Assembly (NCBI GenBank): GCA_013911595.1
Contig: JACESY010000002.1
Location: 1 to 51,102 of the forward strand
Reading direction: 5' to 3'
DNA length: 51,102 bases
From: Azoarcus sp.
Lineage (GTDB): Bacteria > Pseudomonadota > Gammaproteobacteria > Burkholderiales > Rhodocyclaceae
Part shown: positions 1 to 7,619 of the stretch, piece after piece
Position numbering within the stretch: position 1 is the first letter of the stretch
Layout of the letters: each line of letters starts with the position of its first letter
Translations under genes and position numbers: made by a program
Notes under the pieces: generated by a model
Database searches by the model: none
What the model was told of the DNA's origin: nothing
What the model saw: the letters and a program-made list of their open reading frames with translations, nothing else

Positions 1-827
1 CCGGCGGTCGCGCCGAAGGCCACGAAGGCCAGCACATGACGGCGGTCGCCGCGGTCCGAATAGCGGCCCAGCGGCAGTTGCAGGATCGCGCCGCCGGCGA
101 TCGTGGCCGTCATCAGCATCGCCACGCCGCCTGCGTCCAGCCCCAGGCGCGCCGCGTACAGTGGCCCCATGCTCCACAGCGTGCCGATCGACAGGCCAGA
201 GACGATCGAGGCCGCCACCGAGGAAGGTGCGGCCGCCCACAGCTTGCCGATGGTCAGACGCGGCAGGGGCTGGATCTCGGGCTGCGGCTGGCGCGTAGAA
301 CACAGCGGCAGCACCGACAGGCAGATCAGCACGGCGGAGATCGCGAACAGCGTGAACTCCTGCGGCGGTGCCAGATGCAGCAACTGCTGCGCCAGCGCCA
401 GCGCGCTCATGTTGACGAACATGTAGAAGGCGAACACCTGGCCTCGGCGCTCGGGTACGGCGCGGCTGTTGAGCCAGCTCTCGATCACCGTGTAGAAGCC
501 CACCAGGGCAATGCCGGTCGCCAGGCGCAGCAGCAGCCAGATCACCGGATGCACGATCAGCGCGTGCACCAGCACCACGGCGGCGATGCTCGACGCGTAG
601 AACGCGAAGGCGCGGATGTGGCCGATGCGCCGGATCATCGGCGGCACCACCCAGGTGCCGATCAGGAAGCCGACGAAATAGGCCGAGCCCATCAGGCCCA
701 GGATCTGGTCACCGAAGCCCTCGATGCTGCCGCGCAACGTGAGCAGGGTGGACATCAGGCCGTTGCCGAGCAGCAGCAGGGCAGTGCCGAGCATCAGCGA
801 GCTGATGGGGAGGATGTGAGGAAGCAT
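1..827 (-). CDS. MFS transporter (partial, C-terminus off the left edge)
   Basis: Inner-membrane major facilitator superfamily permease; substrate unknown. The frame is open from the ATG at 827 to the window edge (275 codons seen). It begins MLPHILPISSLMLGTALLLL and runs through alternating hydrophobic helices. The intradomain loop LGRYSDRGDRR near residue 260 is a good MFS motif A (GxxxDRxGRR type), which would mark the start of the second six-helix half. The arrangement (short N-terminus, SAYFVGFLIGT in helix 2, WLNSRAVPERRG after helix 4) resembles the YcaD-like MFS group. It is divergent from the PACE gene at 962, leaving 134 bp for both promoters. The family call is firm; the substrate cannot be read from the sequence. 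Confidence 0.85.
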   Translation of the reverse strand, partial: MLPHILPISSLMLGTALLLLGNGLMSTLLTLRGSIEGFGDQILGLMGSAYFVGFLIGTWVVPPMIRRIGHIRAFAFYASSIAAVVLVHALIVHPVIWLLLRLATGIALVGFYTVIESWLNSRAVPERRGQVFAFYMFVNMSALALAQQLLHLAPPQEFTLFAISAVLICLSVLPLCSTRQPQPEIQPLPRLTIGKLWAAAPSSVAASIVSGLSIGTLWSMGPLYAARLGLDAGGVAMLMTATIAGGAILQLPLGRYSDRGDRRHVLAFVAFGATA

Positions 828-961
828 GCTAGCCTTTGCAGAGGTTGCCAGAACGCCTTGTGGGCGGTCCCGGTCCGCGCCCGCCGGACCTCGTATCGAA
901 GCGGCGGGCTGAGCGCACGGTGCGCAGAAAGATCAACCCCCGATTATAGAGTTTTGCTGCA

Positions 962-1420
962 GTGAACAAAACCCGTCCCGCCCTGCGTTCGTTTCCGGAT
1001 CGCGTCCGCCAGGTATTGCTCTTCGAAGTCGGCGGCCTGCTGCTGATCACGCCGCCGTTCGTGTGGCTGTCCGGTGTGCCGTTGGAGGATTCGATCGGCC
1101 TGCTGGTGCTCATCGCGGGCATCGCCGCAGTGTGGAACGGCTGTTACAACACGCTCTTCGACTGGTGCGAGGCGCGGCTGGCCGGTCGCCGTGCAGACCG
1201 GCGCCCGCTACACCTGCGCGTCGTGCACGCGCTCGGTTTCGAGGGCGGTCTGCTGATCCTGTCGCTGCCGTTGATCATGTGGTGGACGGGCATGGACTGG
1301 CTCACTGCGCTGATCGCCGACATCGCCCTGGCCTTGTCGTATGTCGCGTACGCCTTCGTCTTCAATCTCGGCTATGACCGTATGTTCCCGATCCGCGAGG
1401 AGCTGGCTCGTGCCGACTGA
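962..1420 (+). CDS. PACE-family efflux transporter (AceI-like)
   Basis: A 152-residue inner-membrane protein with four predicted helices (about residues 17-37, 43-63, 87-107, 112-135). It has the tandem 'bacterial transmembrane pair' layout of proteobacterial antimicrobial compound efflux (PACE) proteins. Family signatures are visible twice: [20 protein letters not shown] after the first pair and [11 protein letters not shown] after the second, each an N/D-rich loop ending a helix. PACE proteins characterised elsewhere export biocides such as chlorhexidine or polyamines; that is family knowledge and the substrate here is unknown. The start is GTG. The stop overlaps the murB start region, so the two are probably co-transcribed. 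Confidence 0.8.
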   Translation: MNKTRPALRSFPDRVRQVLLFEVGGLLLITPPFVWLSGVPLEDSIGLLVLIAGIAAVWNGCYNTLFDWCEARLAGRRADRRPLHLRVVHALGFEGGLLILSLPLIMWWTGMDWLTALIADIALALSYVAYAFVFNLGYDRMFPIREELARAD

Positions 1421-2456
1421 TGTGCCGCGCATCGTCGACCGGGCCGATCTGGCCGCGCTCAATACCTTCGGCCTGCCGGGGCGCGCCGCGCATCTGGCCG
1501 TGATCGAACGCCCCGAACAGCTCGCCGCGCTTCTCGCTCGGCCGGACTGGGCCGATGCGTCGCGCCTGGTGCTCGGCGGCGGCAGCAACATCGTCGTCGA
1601 CGGCGACTTTCCCGGCTGGGTGCTGCAAGTCGCAATTCGCGGGCGCGAACTCGCGGGCGAGGACGAGGACTTCCGCTATGTGCGTGCCGGCGGCGGCGAG
1701 AACTGGCACGACTTCGTGCGCTGGACACTGGAGCAGGGCTGGGGCGGTCTGGAGAACCTGTCGCTGATTCCCGGCACGGTGGGCGCGGCGCCGATCCAGA
1801 ACATCGGCGCCTACGGGCTGGAACTGGATGCGCGCTTCGATCATCTCGAGGCGGTGTCGCTGGCCGACGGGGCGCGGCGGCGCTTCGATGCGGCCGACTG
1901 CGGCTTCGGCTACCGCGACAGCGTGTTCAAACGTGGCGAGGCCGGTCGCTGGCTGATCGCCTCGGTCACCTTCCGGCTGCCCAGGCGCTGGCGGCCGGTG
2001 ACGCACTACGCCGATGTCGCGGCGGAGCTGGCCGCGCGCGGGGGCGATGCGCCCACCCCCGTCGATGTCTCCGACGCGGTCGTGGCGATCCGGCGCCGCA
2101 AGCTGCCCGACCCGGCCGTGCTCGGCAACGCTGGCAGCTTCTTCAAGAACCCGCGGATCGACGATGCGATGCTCGCGCGCCTGCAGGCAGCCCACCCTGC
2201 ACTGCCGCACTATCCGCAGCCCGGGGGCGGGGCGAAGATCGCCGCCGGCTGGCTGATCGACCAGTGCGGCTGGAAGGGGCGCGACCTCGGGCCGGTGGGC
2301 TGCTTCGAGCGCCAGGCGCTGGTGCTGGTCAATCGCGGCGGCGCGAACGGTGCCGACGTGCGTCGCGCGGCCGAGGCGATCCGCGCCGATGTCGCTGCGC
2401 GATTCGGCGTCGAGCTGGAACCCGAGCCGGTGTTCGTCAGCGCGCGTCGGGATTGA
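1410..2456 (+). CDS. murB: UDP-N-acetylenolpyruvoylglucosamine reductase MurB
   Basis: Cytoplasmic FAD enzyme that reduces UDP-GlcNAc-enolpyruvate to UDP-MurNAc, the second committed step of peptidoglycan precursor synthesis. From the chosen start it is 348 residues, normal for type I MurB. The FAD-binding segment has [14 protein letters not shown] (about residue 51) and the Gly-rich [19 protein letters not shown] (about residue 116). YRDSVFK and NAGSFFKNP (about 237) follow, the latter carrying the catalytic Ser. GTG at 1410 was preferred because AGGAG lies 7 nt upstream (1398-1402); the in-frame codons before it belong to the PACE gene. It overlaps the preceding stop by 11 nt and converges with the amidase gene, the 3' ends overlapping by 20 bp. 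Confidence 0.95.
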   Translation: MPTDVPRIVDRADLAALNTFGLPGRAAHLAVIERPEQLAALLARPDWADASRLVLGGGSNIVVDGDFPGWVLQVAIRGRELAGEDEDFRYVRAGGGENWHDFVRWTLEQGWGGLENLSLIPGTVGAAPIQNIGAYGLELDARFDHLEAVSLADGARRRFDAADCGFGYRDSVFKRGEAGRWLIASVTFRLPRRWRPVTHYADVAAELAARGGDAPTPVDVSDAVVAIRRRKLPDPAVLGNAGSFFKNPRIDDAMLARLQAAHPALPHYPQPGGGAKIAAGWLIDQCGWKGRDLGPVGCFERQALVLVNRGGANGADVRRAAEAIRADVAARFGVELEPEPVFVSARRD

Positions 2457-3168
2457 TGTCGTCGCTTCGCGTGCTCAGGCACGCGGCCAGCCCGGTGGCG
2501 ATCTCGTCGGCCATGCGCGCCTGGTAGCGCGCGTCGCGCAACAGCAGTTCCTCGTCGCGATGCTTGATCACGCCGGCCTCGAACAGCAGCGCGGCCTGCT
2601 CGGCGCGATAGAGCACGATCAGATTGTCGAAGTTGTGCAGCGCGTGTTGGAAGTCCACATAGCCACGCTTTCGGCCATTTTTGTGCGTCGGCACAAAGCC
2701 CGCGCGCTGCATGCGCGCGCCGATGCTGCGCCCGCACAGCGTGCTCAGCGCCAGATCCGGGTTGCGGCGCGAGACGAACAGCGAATGCCCGGCCCAGCGG
2801 TCGTTGAAGGTCTGGCGCGTACCCATCCATTCCCAGTCGGTGAGTTCGTGCGCGCCGGTCGAGTCGTGGTGGATGGAGATGAAAAAATCCGCGTGCGGCG
2901 CACTCGCCGGGCGCGCGGGAAGCGACTCGATGCGCCCGTCGGCATTGACCAGTACGGTGTCGATGTCGCGTGCCTCGAGCGCCTTGACCAATGCGCGGGC
3001 CAGGTCGTGGTTGAACTCCAGCTCGGATCTGCCGCGCGCCGAGATTGCCCCGGGTGCGTCGAGCGTGTGGCCGATGTCCACCGCCACCAGCGGCGGCGCG
3101 GCCGCGGCACTGGCTGCGCACAGCGCGATTGCGCAGGCAAGCGCGGCGCGCACGGACTCAGTCGCCAT
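2437..3168 (-). CDS. N-acetylmuramoyl-L-alanine amidase (Amidase_3), secreted
   Basis: Zn-dependent amidase that cuts the MurNAc-L-Ala bond of peptidoglycan in the periplasm. From ATG 3168 it begins [20 protein letters not shown], a good signal peptide with cleavage near AAAA-P. Zn and catalytic residues are visible: His in [14 protein letters not shown], Glu in [12 protein letters not shown], His in FFISIHHDS, and a C-terminal Glu in [14 protein letters not shown]. It is 243 aa, shorter than AmiA/B/C, and lacks an AMIN domain. The start overlaps the stop of the small upstream ORF by 11 nt, so translation is probably coupled. A longer in-frame start at 3234 exists but would bury the signal peptide. 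Confidence 0.85.
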   Translation of the reverse strand: MATESVRAALACAIALCAASAAAAPPLVAVDIGHTLDAPGAISARGRSELEFNHDLARALVKALEARDIDTVLVNADGRIESLPARPASAPHADFFISIHHDSTGAHELTDWEWMGTRQTFNDRWAGHSLFVSRRNPDLALSTLCGRSIGARMQRAGFVPTHKNGRKRGYVDFQHALHNFDNLIVLYRAEQAALLFEAGVIKHRDEELLLRDARYQARMADEIATGLAACLSTRSDDINPDAR

Positions 3169-3352
3169 CGCCGTCCGCGTCGTCCGGGCCGCGCTTGCGT
3201 CGCGGGGCTTCAGGCGTCTTGTCGTCGGCGACACCGAACACCTCGTCGAGCTGCTCGCGGGTCATGCAATCCATGTCCCAGTGCGGCGTCTGCTGGAGCT
3301 TGACCTCGTCGCAGATGATGCGGAACCTGCCCTTCTTGCGTTTGGTCTCCAT
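3158..3352 (-). CDS. Small conserved-looking hypothetical protein
   Basis: A 64-residue protein that I do not recognise. It begins METKRKKGRFRIICDEVKLQ, has a middle rich in aromatics and acids (TPHWDMDCMTREQLDEVFGV) and ends in a basic then acidic tail ([14 protein letters not shown]). There is no signal peptide or membrane segment. ATG 3352 was chosen over the upstream ATG (3391) because AAGGAGG sits 8 nt before it (3361-3367), the best Shine-Dalgarno in this part of the window. The 3' end overlaps the amidase start by 11 nt, so the two are likely one operon. The strong RBS and coupling argue that it is real; the function is unknown. Confidence 0.6.
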   Translation of the reverse strand: METKRKKGRFRIICDEVKLQQTPHWDMDCMTREQLDEVFGVADDKTPEAPRRKRGPDDADGDGD

Positions 3353-3491
3353 GGCGTCCGCCTCCTTGCGGGTGTTGCCTGAATGCCCCATGGCTGAATT
3401 CGTGGGGGCTTGTCGTATCGGACCGGAACGGCTCTAATGGTTCCCTGTATCAACCGACGACCGGCGTGCCGGCGCCGGACTGGAATGATGA

Positions 3492-4265
3492 ATGAGAAAT
3501 CCTCCCAGCGACTTCCGTAACCTGAACTGCTCCGAGTGTCGCAACGGCGCCGGGCTCGACTTCGATTTCACGATGGCCTTCCAGCCCATCGTAGATTCCT
3601 CCAGCGGCGAAATCTTCGCCCACGAGGCGCTGGTGCGGGGGCTCGGCGGCGAGGGCGCAGGCGCCGTCTTCGCCCACGTCAATGATTCCAACCGTTACCG
3701 CTTTGACCAGACCTGCCGCGTCAAGGCCATCAGCCTGGCGGCGGAGTTGGGCATGACGACGATGCTCAGCATCAACTTCATGCCCAACGCGGTCTATAAG
3801 CCGGAACTGTGCATCCGCACCACGCTGGCTGCCGCACAGGAGTCGGGCTTCCCGATCGACCGCATCATCTTCGAGGTGACCGAGGGCGAGCGCGTCGAGG
3901 ATCAGCTTCATCTGCGCGGAATCGTCGAGCACTACAAGGAACGCGGCTTCTGTACCGCGATCGACGATTTCGGCGCCGGCTACGCCGGTCTGGGCCTGCT
4001 GGCCGACTTCCAGACCGACATCGTCAAGCTCGACATGGGCCTGATCCGCGGCATCGACGCCGACCGCACGCGCACGGCGATCTGTCGCGGCATCCTGTCG
4101 GTGTGCAAGGATCTGGGCATTCGCGTGATCGCCGAGGGCGTCGAGACGCGCGAGGAGTATGCCGCGCTCCACGCCTTGGGTATCGAGCTGTTCCAGGGCT
4201 ATTACTTCGCCCGCCCGGCCTTTCGCGCGCTGGCCGAGGTGCCGGCCGAGCGCTTCGTACTGTGA
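3492..4265 (+). CDS. EAL-domain cyclic-di-GMP phosphodiesterase
   Basis: A stand-alone EAL domain of 257 aa that would hydrolyse c-di-GMP to pGpG in the cytoplasm. Nearly all metal and substrate residues of active EAL enzymes are present: EALVR (about residue 44), SINFMPN, IIFEVTEGE, IDDFGAGYAG (about 156), IVKLDM, AEGVE and QGYYFARP. It is therefore predicted to be catalytically competent. The N-terminus has no PAS, GGDEF, BLUF or membrane region, only a short CSECRNG segment with two Cys that could sense redox or metal, which is speculation. It stands alone between a minus-strand small gene and a VOC protein. Compact EAL-only proteins of this kind are common in betaproteobacteria. Confidence 0.9.
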   Translation: MRNPPSDFRNLNCSECRNGAGLDFDFTMAFQPIVDSSSGEIFAHEALVRGLGGEGAGAVFAHVNDSNRYRFDQTCRVKAISLAAELGMTTMLSINFMPNAVYKPELCIRTTLAAAQESGFPIDRIIFEVTEGERVEDQLHLRGIVEHYKERGFCTAIDDFGAGYAGLGLLADFQTDIVKLDMGLIRGIDADRTRTAICRGILSVCKDLGIRVIAEGVETREEYAALHALGIELFQGYYFARPAFRALAEVPAERFVL

Positions 4266-4287
4266 CGCGCGCGGGGGTGTCCCCGCC

Positions 4288-4707
4288 TTACTGACCCGGT
4301 GCGGAGAACCGCTGACCCGAAATCGCCGGGTGATAGATCGGCTGGATCACATTGCCGGCCGGGTCGGTGACGTGGAAGCTGCGCGCGCCGTCGCCGTGGT
4401 CATGCGGCTCGTCGAGCACGGTGACGCCTGAGGCCTTCATGAAGTCGAACCACTCGTGCAACTGGTCGACGGTGTCGACGATGAAGCCGAAGTGGTCCAG
4501 GTACTGCACACCGCTGCGCTCGCCTTCGCGGTTGCGCCCCAGCGACAGGTTGTCGTTGCCCAGCGTCAGATACACCAGGTCGGCACTGGCGCGGCGCAGG
4601 AGCTGCATGCCGATGATGTCCACGTAGAAGCGCTCGCATTCCTCGAGGTTGGGCACGACCAGCGCGAGGTGGCGCAGGCCGTTGAACGGGGCGGGGCGGT
4701 TTGCCAT
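4288..4707 (-). CDS. VOC-family (glyoxalase/dioxygenase-fold) protein
   Basis: A 139-residue vicinal-oxygen-chelate protein with paired beta-alpha-beta-beta-beta modules. The N-terminal GLRHLALVVPNLEECERFYV is the usual VOC opening with a metal-ligand His (about residue 13). YLDHFGFIVDTVDQLHEWF (about 70) opens the second module, and the C-terminal FHVTDPAGNVIQPIYHPA carries the 'DPxGN' turn, although the usual terminal Glu ligand is replaced (VIQP). Substrate unknown: glyoxalase, fosfomycin-resistance and extradiol-type enzymes share this fold. ATG 4707 overlaps nothing. It is divergent from the ABM-domain gene at 4794, with 86 bp between the starts. Confidence 0.75.
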   Translation of the reverse strand: MANRPAPFNGLRHLALVVPNLEECERFYVDIIGMQLLRRASADLVYLTLGNDNLSLGRNREGERSGVQYLDHFGFIVDTVDQLHEWFDFMKASGVTVLDEPHDHGDGARSFHVTDPAGNVIQPIYHPAISGQRFSAPGQ

Positions 4708-4793
4708 CTTGATTTCTCCATTTTTGCTTCGCTTGCAGGCAGTCTGCTATGGTGCCAGCCGCCAACGCCGATGCCAATCCAAGGAGCCCGCCC

Positions 4794-5096
4794 ATGTACT
4801 GCATTCTGGTCAAGAACGTTGTCAAGGAAGGTGCGCGCGACGCGTATCTGGCGGCCATGCTGCCCAACGCCAAAGCGTCCGTCGCCAACGAGCCCGACTG
4901 CCTGACCTTCGACGTGCTCGAAGCGCAGGAAGAGCCCAACACCTTCTACCTGTACGAGATCTACACCAGCCCCGCCGCGCTGGAGACCCACAAGAAGACC
5001 GAGCACTATCTCAAGAGCCGCCCGCAGATCGCCGACCTGCTGGCCGAGACCTCGGTGCTGCGCGCCGATGTGATCGAGATGAACGCCAGCCGCTGA
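4794..5096 (+). CDS. ABM-domain monooxygenase-like protein (YgiN type)
   Basis: A 100-residue antibiotic biosynthesis monooxygenase domain, a small dimeric ferredoxin-like fold. The features are MYCILVKNVVKEGARDAYLA, then NEPDCLTFDVLEAQEEPNTFYLYEIYTSPAALETHKKTEHY, which carries the conserved FYLYEIYxSxxAxxxHxxTxH pattern. Relatives include quinol monooxygenase YgiN and the LsrG autoinducer isomerase; the specific substrate is not deducible. ATG 4794 was chosen because AAGGAG lies 8 nt upstream; an in-frame ATG at 4749 has no RBS. The 97 bp downstream, up to the convergent TPM gene, holds no gene that I can see. Confidence 0.85.
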   Translation: MYCILVKNVVKEGARDAYLAAMLPNAKASVANEPDCLTFDVLEAQEEPNTFYLYEIYTSPAALETHKKTEHYLKSRPQIADLLAETSVLRADVIEMNASR

Positions 5097-5193
5097 GGGT
5101 TGCGGCGACGGACGAAGTCATTCGTTCAAGAGGTAATCGCCTGGAGTACGTGATGTCCCGCCGGCTTGCGCCCCCGAGCGACCGGATCGCACT

Positions 5194-6261
5194 TCATTCG
5201 GCGGGCGGGTGCGGAAAGCCCTTGTCGTCGAAACGCCAGTCCGAAAACGCTTTTGCGTAGGGAGATGGGGCGCCTGGCTCCATCCGCCAGAAATTGTCGA
5301 TGTTGAAGCGCAGGCTCTGCATCATCGTGACGAAGTCCAGTCGCCAGGCATCGTCTTCATAGACCAGGAAGTACGGCGCGCACTGGCGCTGCGTGACCCC
5401 GTAGCGTACGACTGCGAGCGGTTGGTCCTCTTCGAGTTCGACGACCCGGTCGAGTGTGCATGTGCTGTAGGCGCGCAACTCGTTCTTCATCTGCGCGGGG
5501 GTGACGGTCCAGGATCCACGCAGTTCCCGGCTGGCGCGACTGTAGATGGGCAGGTCGGGCGCGGCATTTCCTTCTCGCAGTGCCTCGTGATAGCGCGCTA
5601 CGGTTTCGAGGGGCGACGCGGCGGCGCTTGGCCCGGGCATGTCGCTCCCGTTTTGCGGCCGCTCGTAACCGCCGCCGATGCGTATCGCGCTTTGCGCACC
5701 GGCACCGATCGCCAGGTTCTCCGGCAATTGTTCGGGAGGCACGAAGGCCTGCCCCTTGCGTGCGTCCTGGGCGCGCGTGACGATCATCTCGGTGGTGGCC
5801 AGGATGCCGTCGGCGACCCGGTTTTCCTGGAAGAAGGGGGCCATCTGACGATGTTGCAGATAGGCGACGAAGGCATCGGTATATACCGCATCGAGCCCCG
5901 CCGAAACCTCGAGCCGGACCATCTGTGCGGCGGGATCGATGACGAGCAGGAAGCCCTTGCGGGTGCTGCTCCGGCTTCCGACCGCACCGTCGCGGAATGC
6001 CGCCGCGGTGGCCAGGGCAATATCTTCGCCCGGATGCTCGCGCACCGTGACTCGATAATCGATGTCGTAGCGCTGCAAAAGGGCGCCGTGGTAGGCCTTG
6101 AGCGTGTCCGACTGCTCGGTGCTGAAGATCTTGCTTTCGTCGCAGACAAGGCGCTCTTCCAGGCAGCTTCCGCTGGCCGATACCCTCAGCTCCACGAATA
6201 TCCAGACTGACGCAGCCACGACGGCTGACAGCAGCAACAGCCATGCGAGCCGGAACGCCAT
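5194..6261 (-). CDS. TPM-domain protein, membrane anchored
   Basis: A 355-aa protein with one N-terminal membrane segment (about residues 4-24) followed by an extracytoplasmic TPM domain (about 40-175), seen in KIFSTEQSDTLKAYHGALL, RYDIDYRVTVREHPGEDIA, GFLLVIDPAAQMVRLEVSAG and FQENRVADGILATTEMIV. TPM domains occur in thylakoid acid phosphatases and in bacterial proteins next to LemA. The C-terminal 150 residues (WTVTPAQMKNELRAYSTC, CAPYFLVYEDDAWRLDFVTM) look like a second alpha/beta domain that I do not recognise. It ends an operon DUF2089-LemA-TPM, 5 bp after lemA, and the LemA-TPM pairing is common. Its role is unknown beyond probable envelope function. Confidence 0.75.
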   Translation of the reverse strand: MAFRLAWLLLLSAVVAASVWIFVELRVSASGSCLEERLVCDESKIFSTEQSDTLKAYHGALLQRYDIDYRVTVREHPGEDIALATAAAFRDGAVGSRSSTRKGFLLVIDPAAQMVRLEVSAGLDAVYTDAFVAYLQHRQMAPFFQENRVADGILATTEMIVTRAQDARKGQAFVPPEQLPENLAIGAGAQSAIRIGGGYERPQNGSDMPGPSAAASPLETVARYHEALREGNAAPDLPIYSRASRELRGSWTVTPAQMKNELRAYSTCTLDRVVELEEDQPLAVVRYGVTQRQCAPYFLVYEDDAWRLDFVTMMQSLRFNIDNFWRMEPGAPSPYAKAFSDWRFDDKGFPHPPAE

Positions 6262-6266
6262 GACCG

Positions 6267-7190
6267 CTATTCAGCGGCCGGGCGCCGGAAGTCCACGTCC
6301 ACCACGTCTTCGTGGCCTTCCTCGGCGCGGAAATAGGCCTTGCGGTGGAAGTTGCCCGCGCCGGCAATCAGGCTGCCCGGGAGGCGGCGGATCGCCGCGT
6401 TGAACGTGCCGACCCTTTCGTTGAACAGGGTTCGGGCGACATGGATGCGGTTTTCCGTGCCTTCCAGTTGCGCCTGCAAGGCGAGGAACTGATCGGAAGC
6501 GCGCAGGGCCGGGTAGTCCTCGACGCTCACGACGAGTTCGCGTATCCGCGCCCCGAGTTGTTGGTGATTCTGCGCCAGCTGCCGCATGAACTGCTCATTC
6601 TCGAGCTGCGCCGCCGCCCCTTCGAACAGCGCGTCGACCCGCTGGCGCTCCTCTTGAAGTTGCGTCGCGCGGGCGCGCAGGGTGGTGAGCTCGCCCAGGG
6701 TTTCTCGTTCGTGCGCCGCATAGGCGTTCACCGTTTCAACAAGGTTCGGGATGAGGTCGCCGCGGCGCTGGTAGCCGCTTTCGACCTGTGCCCAGGAGGC
6801 CAGTACCTCCTCCTCGCGATCCACCAGGCCGTTGTAGCCGATGACGAACCAGATCAGCGATCCGAGTACCGGCAGCGCGAACAGCGCAAGACTCAGGAGC
6901 GTTGCCAACGATCTATTCATTCCGCCGACCTCTTGTGTCTGATTCATCATTTCGGAAACCTGCTGGACGCCTTCTGCGCTCTCCTGCCCTGCGACCAGCC
7001 AGACCGCGATCGCAACCACGGCTGCGACGCCTGCCAGGCCGATGGGTAGCGCGGGAGGCAGGTGGCGGTGCAGGTGAAGCGGAGCGGCACCCGGTGTGGA
7101 CTTTCCAAGACTTTCCCTGAGCACCCGCGCCTGATCGGCGCTGATTCGACCGTTGGCGAGCAGGTCGTCGATCTTGCGATCAAAGTTCAT
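6267..7190 (-). CDS. LemA-family membrane protein with N-terminal extension
   Basis: 307 aa. The C-terminal 190 residues are a LemA domain: a membrane helix (SLALFALPVLGSLIWFVIGY, about 101-120), then YNGLVDREEEVLASWAQVES, YQRRGDLIPNLVETVNAYAA, a long coiled helix, SVEDYPALRASDQFLALQAQ and a closing ARTLFNERVGTFN. The N-terminal 95 residues are an extension with a predicted cytoplasmic helix (RKIDDLLANGRISADQARVL) and a separate membrane segment (ALPIGLAGVAAVVAIAVWLV, about 48-67), giving two membrane passes. The extension resembles short 'SHOCT-like' helical domains, which is a guess. It overlaps the DUF2089 gene by 11 nt and is followed by the TPM gene 5 bp later, so the three are one operon. 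Confidence 0.8.
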   Translation of the reverse strand: MNFDRKIDDLLANGRISADQARVLRESLGKSTPGAAPLHLHRHLPPALPIGLAGVAAVVAIAVWLVAGQESAEGVQQVSEMMNQTQEVGGMNRSLATLLSLALFALPVLGSLIWFVIGYNGLVDREEEVLASWAQVESGYQRRGDLIPNLVETVNAYAAHERETLGELTTLRARATQLQEERQRVDALFEGAAAQLENEQFMRQLAQNHQQLGARIRELVVSVEDYPALRASDQFLALQAQLEGTENRIHVARTLFNERVGTFNAAIRRLPGSLIAGAGNFHRKAYFRAEEGHEDVVDVDFRRPAAE

Positions 7191-7539
7191 CTTGAAGCTC
7201 CCGGATCATGCGCACTCCCTCTGCGGATTTAAGGTGCCCGCTCTCGACGTTTTCCAGGATCTCCTTGATCCGGATCTCGTCGTCCGCCTTCAGGCGCTCA
7301 AGTGCCGCGATCATCTGGTCCACCCGGCGTCGCAGGGTCGGGTAGCTGATGCCGATCTGCGTCGCCAGTTGCTTGAGATTTCCGCCGCACAGAATCAGTT
7401 GCTCGCCCAGTGCCCGCATTTCAGCCGGTAGACGCGCCAGGCGCGGGAGGGTGAAGCTGCCTTGCAGCACCAGATTGCAATCGCCGCACCTGAGCTCGAC
7501 GGGCCCCAGCCTACCTGCGCACACCGGACAATCGAGCAC
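7180..7539 (-). CDS. DUF2089-family zinc-ribbon/HTH protein
   Basis: 119 aa. The N-terminus is a four-Cys zinc ribbon (CPVC at residues 4-7, CGDC at 18-21). A helix-turn-helix-like region follows (GGNLKQLATQIGISYPTLRRRVDQMI, read from about residues 52-77), then a helical C-terminus (IRIKEILENVESGHLKSAEG). This is the DUF2089 layout. As the first gene of the operon with lemA and the TPM gene it is a plausible transcriptional regulator of the operon, consistent with the AT-rich, palindrome-bearing upstream region. The regulatory role is inferred, not shown. Confidence 0.8.
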   Translation of the reverse strand: MLDCPVCAGRLGPVELRCGDCNLVLQGSFTLPRLARLPAEMRALGEQLILCGGNLKQLATQIGISYPTLRRRVDQMIAALERLKADDEIRIKEILENVESGHLKSAEGVRMIRELQDEL

Positions 7540-7560
7540 TTCCGCACCCCCAACTCGCTG

Positions 7561-7619
7561 CTTTCGTAAAATCTAGCACAAATTTAATTTTGTGAAAAAA
7601 ATTTAGGTTTTATTTTTAT
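7561..7619 (-). promoter_or_regulatory. AT-rich promoter region of the DUF2089-LemA-TPM operon with palindrome
   Basis: About 60 bp of strikingly AT-rich DNA in a GC-rich neighbourhood, directly upstream of the DUF2089 gene. It contains an imperfect inverted repeat, CACAAATTTAATTTTGTG (7577-7594), with 6-bp CACAAA/TTTGTG arms. On the minus strand TAGATT, preceded by TG-C (extended -10 look), lies just downstream of the palindrome, and TTTTCA sits about 17 nt further upstream as a weak -35. A repressor binding the palindrome would cover this promoter. The promoter assignment is by eye and tentative. Confidence 0.45.

Noticed and set aside
36..965. A 309-codon plus-strand ORF at the left edge
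   Set aside because: Antisense to the MFS transporter, whose minus-strand frame is open to the edge and has helices and motif A.
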